A DNA stretch of 64,000 nt from Desmodesmus armatus. Taxonomy: Eukaryota > Chlorophyta > Chlorophyceae > Sphaeropleales > Scenedesmaceae. Positions 20,701 through 29,779 of the stretch are shown here, piece after piece (the first letter of the stretch is position 1; the number at the start of each line of letters is the position of its first letter). The notes below the pieces were generated by a model. It worked only from the letters and a program-made list of their open reading frames with translations. It did no database searches and had not been told where the DNA came from. The DNA lies in the NCBI GenBank assembly GCA_007449985.2, contig VIIQ02000786.1, positions 62,001-126,000 on the forward strand, written 5' to 3'. Both the position numbers and the translations under genes were made by a program.

Positions 20701-23700
20701 GAGGTGGTGGCCGGCGTCACCTGGACACATGGTGATCTTGCTGAATCACAATGAGCCCTGCACTGTGCGGTTGCGCCGCGCCAACAGACACACACAGAAC
20801 ACAGACAACTATTGTTACTGTTACACGATACATGGTTCAGGCTAAGCCTGAACACCCCCTAGGGAGCCAATGAGGAACATGGGGCATCAGCATCATAGAA
20901 CTACCAAGGGCCCGTTGCCGTACACACCTGTACGCCGCACGTGACGGGACAGTCTCGCTGAAAGGCCTCAGCAGCCAGCTGTGCCACCTCCTGAGCATTG
21001 TCTGCACCTGTGAACCTACAGCACACGGGCAACAGGTCGGGTCTAGGGCTTCATAATTCAAATCAAAAATTGGTAATGAATAAAACAAACAACACAAACA
21101 AAAATTATCTTGTTGATCAACCAGCCTCACACAAGGTCACATGCTGGTCCTGTGATGACATGGACAGCCTGCAGGCCTGCCAGAAGCCTGCTGGTATACC
21201 AGTTCGTATTGCATAGATGTTACTGTTATGGAATCAGATTAGATGGATGCAGCTGCTGCTACAGCGCCTTGTGGGCCCCATACACACTGTGTGAAGGCGT
21301 CACTTGAGTTCCTCACAAGTGACCCATTCACACAATGTATGTGGGACCCAGAAGGAGCTGTAGCAACAGCTGCATCCAGTACGCATTCCACAACAATAAC
21401 ACTTGAGAGGAATTCAGTGTATCTGGGCCCAACAAGGAGCTGTAGCAACAGCTGCATCCATCTCAAGGGCGATAGGCTGTTACGCATTGATTTATTTTAG
21501 TTGAAATATCAATAAAAATCAAGATATAGAAATTCCTTCCCGGGGATGCACCTGTAGCTGGTGATGTACTGGAACCCTGACTGGCCCTCAGTTTGGGGGT
21601 CAAACTGGTCCAGGCCACTGCAGACATGAAGCTTGTCCTTGCTGTTGCATAGATGTTACCATTGTGGGATTCAATGTAGATGGATGCAGCTGTTGCTAGA
21701 GATCCTTGTGGGGCCTATGTACACTGTGTGAAGGTGTCACTTGAGTTCCTCACAAGTGACGCCTTCACACAGTGTATATAGGCCCCACAAAGGAGCTGTA
21801 GCAACAGCTGCAACCATCTAAAGGGAGATAGGCCCCATCGACTTAATGTTGGGAATAATATAATTAAAAATAAATATGTCACGTGGATACGTTGACAGAG
21901 GCTGAGGGGACGCCCTAGGCCCAGCCTGTAGTACAGAACGACGTACATACTGTTGGTAACAGGGGCTTTGATGGACCTTGGTGAACCGTTGACGGGGACA
22001 CCCGTCAATGAGTCAGGTCCTACGTCGGCAAGGACGGCTATATAGCTGTTCCCCAAGCCCCCGACAGTACTCTACTCTGGTTAGCGTCCCTGGTATAGGG
22101 CACGCTACAAATAATTAAATATTCCCGGGATGCACCTGTAGCTGGTGATGTACTGGAACCCTGACTGGCCATCAATTGGAGGGTCAAACTGGTCCAGGCC
22201 GCTGCAGACGTGAAGCTTGTCCTCGCTGTCGACGCTGTTCCACACAGCCACTGGCACCTGCAGTACAGCAAGCAAACTTCCATGTTGCGCAAGCTTGTTT
22301 GTGCCAAGTATTGTCACTGCCACGCCAACTGGATGCACTTCAGTGTGTAAGAGCATGTGTGTGGCCAGCTCCATCGTCAACGCTGTTCCAGACAGCCACT
22401 GGCACCTGCAGTACAGCAAGCAAAGCTTCGGCGCATGCTTGCTGGTGCCACCTGTTTTCACTACAACAGCGCAAGACGTGAAGTTCATGCACTTGTTGCA
22501 ATAGCAGTAGTTTGCATCGGCACGTGCCGCTAGCTACAGAAATGTGTAGCATCATGTCATCACGAAGCGCATCGTGCTGTGCTGTGCCATGCTGTGCCAG
22601 ACACCATGCACAACGCACCTGCTCTGCTCCTTCAGACAGGTCTGCAGTTACCAACCGCCCAAAGCTGCCAGCCTTCGCTCGCTGCTGGATCTGTGCTGCG
22701 ACTTGCTCTGCAGTAGGCGTCTGGAAGTCCCAGCGGTAGCCTTTGCTGCTGCTCTTGCTGCTGTCAGGCCACAACAAACAAGTCAAGGGAGCAGGCACAA
22801 TTGCAGCACAAAGATGTCGGGTCTGCTTGGTATGTTGGGACGTGTGGTGGGATTATCACTATGTACTTTTGCAGCTGCGCGGGAGGTCGCACGAAGTAAT
22901 TGGGGACACTGATAGGAGCACTCTGGTAGTGTATTGTGCAACAAGGTGTACTTTCACAAAATAGTGTTGGCAGCAGCTGCGTCCAAGTCAGCAAGGAGAA
23001 GCACTGTCTTTGCCCATTCCATTTATGATACTGTTCATACAATGCCAGTCCAGCCACTGCCCGCTCACCTCAGCTTGCGCCGTTTGCTGGGTGGCCCCTG
23101 CCTGCCCTCTGCTCCAGCTAGCTTCACCTGGCCAGGCGGAAATGTGAGTGAGTAAGTGAGTGAGTGAGTGAGTGAGTGAGTGAGTGAGTGTGGACAACAC
23201 CTGAAAGATAGGGTTACTGGATGAGTGGATGGGTGGGTGGGAGCGTGAGTGGGCAAGTGAGTGAGTGGGTAGATGAGTGAGTGATGAGTGTGTGACTACA
23301 TGGGTGCACCATGGTGCATTTGGCGAGCACACAAAGCCCTCAGAGCACATGTTGCGATGACAAACTGCCAGGGCTGCTGTGCCTCAGGATAAAAAATTAA
23401 AAATTAAAAAAGTGAAACAAATAAAAAAGTAAAATAAATGAATATAATCTTTTTATTATTAAAAAAGGGCATGAGGTAGTGTGCAACACACCAGCCTTAG
23501 CACAGCAGGAAGTGCATGTGTGCTTTCATGTCTTGCTCCTTTGAGCAGCAGCTTTGTCTACCAACATGGTTGACTGCACCCCCCCCCCCTTCACTCACTC
23601 TCACACTGCCCCTCACTCCTCACCCCTCCCTCACCTTTGTAAGGCCTGCTGAGCGGTGTAGTGCCTTGTACTCAACCTTGCCACTGACCACATGGTGGCC

Positions 23701-25693
23701 AGGCACACCCTGCAGCGTGAAGCGGATCACCTGCACGGCAAAAGCACAGCGGGCAGCTGGGTTGAAATTGTGCCGTGCAAAACCCTGCATCGGCAACTGC
23801 GTAGGTAAAGGAGCATTCCGAAAGTGACCTTCCCCCTGACCCGAAAGTCACCCGGCACACCCTGCACAGCGTGGTGAATCAAACCACCTGCTAGTCCATT
23901 AGTGTCCTGTGTTGCGCTGTGCTGGTTTTGCTGTGCTGTCCTAACATCAAACGCAGTAGGGGGCCGACAGGTGCTGGTCTACAGCTGGGCTCACGTGACT
24001 CCCAAACCCTCACTTGCTCTCACAGTACCCCTCACCCTAGGTGACGGGTGGAACAACACCCCCTCCCCCCCTCCCCTCATAATTGCTAAGGAGAAGGTCT
24101 AAAAGCCCTGCCGTGCTAACTTGAAAGCATGCCTTTGTTGTGCGCCTTTGGGAACCTGCTTGCTGTGCCATAATGCAGCGGTTCCCCATGACCCTGTCTC
24201 CGGCGTGCCCCAGTCAACCAAACCGGGGCCAGCTGTTGATTCTTGTGACCAGGACCAAAACCCCAAACTCACCAGGGTCCGTCTGCGCTGGGCTCCAGCC
24301 TGTGTCCCGTGATGGTGTAGAGGCCCTCGTAGGTGTATATGGGGTAGCCCTTCTTGACACCCTCCTGTTTCTTACCCCTGAACACACGCACCGGCGTGCC
24401 GCTCTCGTAGTTCAACACCAGTGCTGCGTTGTCTGCTGTGTCGTAGCTCTGGTCCTTCACCTGCAGGCAGGGTTGCAATTTCAAATTCAATTTCGTTTTT
24501 GTACCTATCGACTTGCTAAGGAAGCTGGAATTCATCTGGGGGAGGAAGGGTCATTGCACACTGGCCGTCAGTGTCTGCACACAACATATGGACTGTGAAT
24601 CACTCAGGGCTTGTCCTGACTTATGCTGCCTGCATTGGCTAGGTGCAAGTTTATGTGTCAACACACCTGTCTCTTGTTCTTCTGCCCTCCCGCCCCTGTG
24701 TATGTGAAGGTCTCCCCTGAGTCATCGTCATCCTTGTAACCACCTGCCATACAGATGGCAACCGCCGCACTGCCACCCCTGCGTTAGCACAGCACAGCAC
24801 AGCACAGCACAGCACAGCACAGCACAGCACAGCAGAGCACAGCACGATCAGCACGTCATATCAAGCAAACTTCTCCTGAGTCATCGTCAACCTTGTAGCC
24901 ACCTGCCATACAGATGGCAACCGCCGCACTGCCACCCCTGCGTGAGCACAGCACAGCATAGCACAGCACAATCAGCACGTCACATTATGCATACTTTTCC
25001 TAAGTCATCCTTGTAGCCACCAGCCATACAGATGGCAACCGCCGCACTGCCACCCCTGTCACAGCACAGCACAGCACAGCACAATGAGCACGCCATAATG
25101 AAACGATAATTCTCTAGGACTGTGAATGAGACACAATTGCTGTTTGGCGCGACTGTGCATGTGTGCAAGAGCATGCAGTGAACCCGGCTAACACACAAAG
25201 TGGCATGCGTTGCGTTGAACCCCGATGACTCCATTGCAGCCAACCACTACCCCAGAGTGCCTCACTTGTTGTCAATCCCCTTCATCATTTGCCCGTGCAG
25301 CCGTAGAACCGCCAGCTCGCCCCGCCCAGAAGCTACTGCCCCACAACCACATGTCCACCCGCACTACATCAGGCGCCACCCTTTCACTACAGCAGGGTGC
25401 ACCACAGCTTGCATACCACACAAGCAGCACACCCCGCTCCCCGCCCCCAACACCACCACGCACAACCCCGCTCACAACCCGCTCCCATCCCACCCCTACC
25501 CCACAGTGGCAGCCTCACTTGTTATCGATCCCCTTCATCATCTGACTATGCAGACCCAGAATCGCCAGCTGGCCTCTCCCCAGGAACTGCTGCCCCACAG
25601 TCACGCCGGCACGTGTCCAAACACGCCCGACCGGATCTTTGACCCCATCTGCTCTTTGAGCTGGCTGCATGCCTGCATGTCTGGCTTGAAGGC

Positions 25694-25729
<36 letters not shown>

Positions 25730-26517
25730 GAGCAGCAGTAGCAGACATGCTGGTCCAGAGCCCTTTGCAGATGTTGCTGCAACAACCCCTTATGTACCAC
25801 ACCAATGCATGAACCCTAGATCCTGAACCCGCAACCCAGCTCACCCCTTTGCTGTTTAGCGCCCTCTCCCGGCTGTTGTACTTCTGCAGCAGCGCCTCAT
25901 TTGCTGCCTTGGCTGCAGCAAACTCCTGGGTGCCAGGCTGGCAGGCAGGATCCTCCAGTGATACCGCAGCAGCACCATGAGGTGCTGCACCAGAGGGGCC
26001 TGCTGCTGCTGCTTCTGGTGGTGGTGGCTGTCCGTCCTTCCCTGCTGCTGCTGCTACTGCGCTGTCTGCTGCTGCATCGTCTGTTGCAGCCGGTGCCGCT
26101 GCTGGTGCTGTTGCTGTTGCTGCTCGCGCTAGTGCTGCCGCTGCTGCGTAGTCTGCTGCAGCTGCTGTTGCTTGGTCTGCTGTAGTCGCTGCTGCTGGTG
26201 GTGCTGCTGCTGCTGCATTGTCTGCCGCTGCAATGTCTGCTGCAGCTGGTGGTGCTGGTGTTTTTAACACCACTGCTGCACTGTCTGCTGTGGCTGCTGC
26301 TGCTTTGTCTGCTGTGACTCCTGCTGGTGCTGGTGCTGGTGCTGGTGCTGGTGCTGCTGCGACTTGAGGTTGGCTGGTGCCTGGGTGGTCTGCTGTGTCA
26401 CCATCAAAGGGAGAAACTGTCACAGCAACGCAAGTGGCAGCTGCAGGAGCAGCAGCAATAGCTGCAGCAGCTGCAGGAACAGCATCAACAGCTCGTGCAG
26501 GCTCCTCTGCTGCGACC

Positions 26518-26576
<59 letters not shown>

Positions 26577-27023
26577 ATCATCGTTACATGCTGCTGCTGT
26601 TGCTGCTGGTGTGTGTGCAGATGGGGATTCATCTTGCACTGCCTCGCCAAAGCCCTCCACTGGCGGTCCATCTGCTGCTCCTGTCGCGTCAACTGCCACT
26701 GCTGCTGCTTCATCAACACGTACTGCTCCCAGAGGCCGCACAGCTGCTGCTGCTGCAGCAAACTCCGCTGCTTCTGCAGGGGGTTTGGCTGCAGTCAGGG
26801 CAGGCAGGGGCGCCCCTTGCCCATCTACTGCTGTGGACGAGCTAGCTGGGAGTTCATCTGATTGCGTAGACTCTTGAATAGGGTTGAGTGATGCTGCATG
26901 TGGTTCAGTGCTGTCCTTCTGGGCGATGGCACCTGCTGATGCTGCTTCTGTCTTGACAGGTGAGAAGGTGGTTGATGCTGGGGCTGCATGTGCTGCAGCC
27001 ACATCCACGCTGTCTTGCTGCAT
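17396..27023 (-). CDS. SUVH-type histone H3 lysine methyltransferase, copy A (probably damaged)
   Basis: SRA-SET protein of the KRYPTONITE/SUVH class, whose members bind methylated DNA through SRA and methylate H3K9. Exons run 27023-25845 (393 residues, Ala-rich, homologous to copy B only at EFAAAKAANEALLQKYNSRE), 25693-25519, 24778-24667, 24460-24273, 23730-23635, about 22745-22619, 22257-22136, 21015-20928, 20512-20357, 19910-19869, 19551-19451, 19104-18930, 18706-18630, 18123-18030 and 17758-17396. SRA motifs are GLHSQMMKGIDN, GGYKDDDDSGETFTYTGAGG and YTYEGLYTITGHRLEPSADG. Pre-SET cysteines are CPVTCGVQ, GECVYNPDGC and MECGPNC. SET has RGWALRSSVDIPVG, ARFINHSCDPNC and EFSYNYGDMY (NYG where YDYG is usual). 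Post-SET is CRCGAANCKGWL. About 85 Ala-rich residues separate SET from post-SET. All junctions from 22257 to the stop are in phase. However, exon 25693-25519 lacks one base compared with copy B (CC-GG for CCTGG in GHVPG), and exon 24460-24273 ends one base out of phase. Pseudogene or assembly indels. Confidence 0.7.
18141..18324. repeat. (GTGA)n microsatellite in a SUVH-A intron
   Basis: About 185 bp of GTGA/GAGT tetranucleotide with a few variants lies immediately upstream (in gene direction) of the exon starting at 18123. A second tract of the same unit lies at 23148-23190 in the intron between 23635 and 22745. The unit resembles the GTGAGT donor consensus, so each tract offers many cryptic donors on the plus strand. 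Confidence 0.95.
19205..19345 (-). repeat. Two extra copies of the SET exon start TAEQLRGADMY
   Basis: The working exon starts at 19104 and reads TAEQLRGADMYLYELHEF. Upstream in gene direction, the acceptor and first 10-11 codons recur at about 19245-19205 (TAAQLRGADMY) and, more diverged, at about 19345-19316 (TAEQVAGAAM). Each has its own cag-type acceptor, and neither continues into the rest of the exon. Confidence 0.7.
21210..21480. mobile_element. Fold-back (MITE-like) element, copy 1
   Basis: The arms starting GATGGATGCAGCTGCTGC and ending GCAACAGCTGCATCCATC are near inverted complements around a centre at CACTTGAGTTCCTCACAAGTG. The second arm is itself repeated (21355-21380 and 21430-21465). 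The element begins with a TTGCATAGATGTTAC-like stretch shared with copy 2 and ends in AT-rich sequence. It encodes nothing and lies in the SUVH-A intron 22136-21015. Confidence 0.6.
21552..21617 (-). other. Candidate 66-nt in-frame cassette exon of SUVH copy A
   Basis: A second copy of the end of the pre-SET exon 22257-22136. Bounded by a gtctgcag acceptor and a gtgcat donor, it is exactly 66 nt and starts and ends in the same phase (2) as the flanking exons. It reads GLDQFDPQTEGQSGFQYITS against GLDQFDPPIDGQSGFQYITS in the main exon. Its frame is intact although several bases have changed. Confidence 0.55.
21645..21836. mobile_element. Fold-back (MITE-like) element, copy 2
   Basis: From about 21684 to 21828 this is an almost perfect inverted repeat: GATGGATGCAGCTGTTGC at the left, AGCAACAGCTGCAACCATC at the right, with GTCACTTGAGTTCCTCACAA near the centre. 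Outer sequence is shared with copy 1. The two copies flank the duplicated cassette exon at 21552-21617. Confidence 0.65.
24786..25082 (-). repeat. Two extra SRA exon starts separated by (AGCAC)n
   Basis: The start of the SRA exon at 24778 (GGSAAVAICMAGGYKDDDDS) is repeated twice upstream in gene direction. One copy is at about 24931-24880 (GGSAAVAICMAGGYKVDDDS) and the other at about 25055-25005 (GGSAAVAICMAGGYKDDLGK). Each follows an intact cag acceptor with a GGGTGG exon start, and each runs into a stop within about 10 codons if used without a further donor. AGCAC arrays occupy the spacers (24786-24844, about 24948-24975, about 25061-25082). Confidence 0.75.
25255..25350 (-). pseudogene. 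Degraded duplicate of the SRA exon
   Basis: Downstream (in gene direction) of the exon 25693-25519, its second half recurs: GRGELAVLRLHGQMMKGIDN beside GRGQLAILGLHSQMMKGIDN, followed by the same gtgagg donor. The copy has a TAG in the VGQ region and one base missing just before GRGEL, so it cannot replace the main exon. Confidence 0.6.
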
Positions 27024-27522
27024 TGCGCTCCTTATCTGTCAAGCTTGGAACTGAGATAGTCTACGCTGTTTCGCAGTGGCAAGAAGCAAGCCTGTTTCAG
27101 TCCAAAGGTCGCTCACAGTTCTGGCACTACTGTTGAGGCCTGGACCAGGCAGTCGCTGGCAGTGCACGTGAATGTCCTTCAACAGCTTGTTGCGCTTGCA
27201 CGTGCGGTATACATGAACGTATGTGCTTGCGTGGATGATGTCAGATGGACTGGGCGGTTGTTGATCAATTTCGAAATTCAAACCGAGTGATGGTATGTCT
27301 GCACGCGTGCATTGTGCGATTGTTGTGTGTTTCTCACATATTTAACATTTGCTGCATCCTCTGGGGTCCTGAACTATCACCCAAGAGACACTTGTTACAC
27401 ACCCACAGACCTGAGGCTAGACCCACAAGAGTCCTGCGAAGGGCATGAGCACCTTGTTAACAGGGTAACACAGGGTAACACAAAGTTCTCCAAACATAGG
27501 GGTAGTAAGGGTACTACCCCTG
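27024..27522. other. Upstream region of SUVH copy A, no gene seen
   Basis: This should hold the promoter and 5' UTR of the minus-strand SUVH copy A. Short direct repeats (GGGTAACACA) occur near 27465-27482, and a 12-bp inverted repeat (AGGGGTAGTAAG at 27498 and its complement at 27557) brackets the left terminal repeat of the neighbouring element. I see no coding region. Confidence 0.4.
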
Positions 27523-27557
27523 ATATATATGAACAGAGTGGCAGGTTTGCACTTGAC
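27523..27557 (+). repeat. Left 35-bp direct repeat of the recombinase element
   Basis: Identical to 29745-29779. It is bracketed by a perfect 12-bp inverted repeat (27498-27509 and 27557-27568). Confidence 0.85.
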
Positions 27558-27780
27558 TTACTACCCCTGGTGGAAAATCCCCTGGTGGATTTCGAGTAAT
27601 GTGGGACAGTGACAAAGTTGGTGCAACCAGCAGTGGCCCACAGTGGTTTAACTTGGGTCACAGCTGTTACACTTTCCACTGCAAAGTGGTTGTTGTTGTT
27701 GTGCGGCAAGTGATGCACAAAGAAAAGCAAAAGCACGAAGGCATTCAGCAATTGCTTCGTGCGCACAGGGTGCTGAGACA

Positions 27781-29417
27781 TTGCGGCCAGTCACCATGCA
27801 GCTGCTACTGCTGTGGGTGCGGCTGCTGCGGGAGAGTTGGAGCAGCAGGGTACAGTGTCTGGTGCTGGCGTGGATCTTTGGGGTCTTTGGGATGCTGCGC
27901 AGGTCCAACCTGGTGCCTGGCAGCACGGCCCTGTTTGAGGCCCGTAAGCACCTGCGACGGGAGGATGTGGTGTATGTCAGCGAGCTGTATGCGCTGCGTT
28001 TCACCCTCTATGAGACGAAGACGCTGCAGTTTAAGAACAGGGTCCACACGATCTACATAGCAGGCAGCAAGGGTGCTGTGCTGGACCCAGTGCGGTTGTG
28101 GCAGCAGTACGTGGCAAGCCACCCGGCAGCACCAGACGCACCATCATCATCATTACACGTGTTTCCGGCCAGGTTCATTGCGCATGCAGCATGCTGCTAG
28201 CAGCAAATCGACCTTGGTGCAAGACAAGCAATACACCACCAGACGACCAGTGACCTAGGACACTAGATAGCCTGGACCAGTTACGGCCCTCAAAGCCAAC
28301 AGCACAAGAAAAAGCTAACATAGGTAGCATGTTGTACATATACTATACAAGCAACTCAGTTGGACATGACCCCTGGTCCACTTGCAGACCATGCTGCCTG
28401 GAATGGCAGGGTCTCAGCGCGCTGCCGCATCCTGCTGCTGTGGGTTGTGGCATTGAGTGGTCGCCGGAAGGGCACCCCAGTAGCGTGTGGGTGTGTCAGT
28501 CTGTAGAGCATGCTCCGCCAGGAACCGCGCAACGCACATGCACCTATTAAATCGTGCATGTTCGTCGGCTGCCCCAGGGCCTGCAGGTCCCTCGTGACAC
28601 ATTTTTCCCAGCTCATAGGCGGTGCCCCCCGCGGTGCTGCACCGGCGTCATGCATCAGAGAGAAGAGGGCCTGCCGAGGATAGCGCTCCTCGCCCATACG
28701 CAGGACGTGCCCCAGCCACCGCAGCCTGTGGGCTGTGAGGTGGCTGGCTAGGCTGACTGTGTCACACTGAGACCATAGATGTTGCTTGCTGTGCCGATCA
28801 GCGCGACGCACATTCAGAATATGCCGGAGGCAATCAGAGTGCACCACTTTTAACCGGTCAGCCTGCTTCTGAGTAAGAGCCCAGGTCTCACTGCCAAACA
28901 GTAGCACAGGCAGCACATACGCGCGGAAGCACTGCATCTTGAGCTTAACGCCCATGCTGCGGGCGCCCCACACACGCTGCATCTCTGCGAAACGACCCCT
29001 GGTCTTGCTGATGCGGGCAGTGATCTCAGCCTCCCAGCTTGCAGAGGTATCGACCACACCCCCCAGATACTTGAAAGAAGGCACATAACGCGCCTCACCA
29101 CCTGACAACTGCACACACCAATGTTCAGCTATTTTGACAGCAAGCAGCAGCTGGTGCCGCTGACATTCGGTGGGCTGGCAGCAGGGGTCAAGGAGCTGGT
29201 GGGCTTGGTGGGTCTAGACCCCAGCATGTATGCCAGCCACTCTCTCAGGCGGGGTGGTGCGTCTGGTGCTCTGTCGTCTGGGCTGGCCCCCTTCTTCACC
29301 AAATACCAGGGGGACTGGCGTTCAGACTGCTATGAACGGTATTACACCGTGTCCCGGGCGCACATGGTGGCTATCACAGCCGCTATGCTCAGCACCCTGC
29401 ACGCAGGCAGGTGCTGA
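27781..29417 (+). CDS. Tyrosine recombinase (phage-integrase fold)
   Basis: Site-specific DNA recombinase of the tyrosine (integrase) family. Two exons are supported: from about 27781 to 28172 and from 29129 to 29417, joined in phase 2 (AG/C gives Ser in VFPASYFDSKQQ). The catalytic set can be followed: an Arg in GMLRRSNLVPGS, a candidate Lys strand (ETKTLQFKNRVHTIYIAGSK), the H-x-x-R box in YASHSLRRGGASGAL, the Trp at the second His position in GDWRSDCYERYYTVS, and the nucleophilic Tyr in that same motif. Only the catalytic domain is present, about 225 aa; the N-terminal DNA-binding part is upstream or lost, since I found no clear exon between 27558 and 27780. The intron of about 960 bp contains an antisense non-LTR retrotransposon piece. 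Whether the enzyme is active cannot be told. Confidence 0.7.
28356..29114 (-). mobile_element. C-terminal fragment of a non-LTR (LINE) reverse transcriptase
   Basis: A 252-residue open frame on the minus strand carries the typical region after the reverse-transcriptase fingers of LINE elements: FKYLGGVVDTSASWEAEIT, LPVLLFGSETWALTQKQAD, and HRLRWLGHVLRMGEERYPRQ. The catalytic YxDD part is absent, so it is 5'-truncated. It lies wholly within the intron of the tyrosine recombinase, in the opposite direction. I saw no poly-A tail or target-site duplication with confidence. Confidence 0.8.
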
Positions 29418-29744
29418 CTTGCCACGTTGTTCATTGGGGGTGGTGGTTGGGGGGAGGTGGCACTGCAGGGGACCTGCAGTGCGGTTGGGCTTTGTGCAGC
29501 GAGGGGCCTTCAGTGCATGCCACCAGCCTGCCTGTTAGCACACACATGTCCACAGGCAGCTGAGGCCCCTTGCACAACTTCCCCCTGGATTTGGACTGTT
29601 TGTATGTGGGTGTACAAGCGTAACATGTTACATGAGTGCTCCTGCATGCGCATGACTTTGATAGAGAGGAGCAGAACCAGCATGCATGTGTCTGCAACTA
29701 GCAATTGACTGCATTACATCCACCAGCCCACGCAGTAACACATT

Positions 29745-29779
29745 ATATATATGAACAGAGTGGCAGGTTTGCACTTGAC
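29745..29779 (+). repeat. Right 35-bp direct repeat of the recombinase element
   Basis: Identical to 27523-27557. It lies about 330 bp beyond the recombinase stop codon and is not bracketed by the inverted repeat seen on the left. Confidence 0.85.

Larger units (their letters stand above)
27523..29779 (+). mobile_element. Tyrosine-recombinase element bounded by 35-bp direct repeats
   Basis: Identical 35-bp repeats (starting ATATATATGAACAGAGTGGC) lie at 27523-27557 and 29745-29779, enclosing a tyrosine-recombinase gene and little else. This suggests a Crypton-like or other recombinase-mobilised unit whose ends, or crossover sites, are the repeats. I cannot exclude a solo remnant of a larger DIRS-like retroelement, but no reverse transcriptase of that type is inside. 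Confidence 0.5.
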
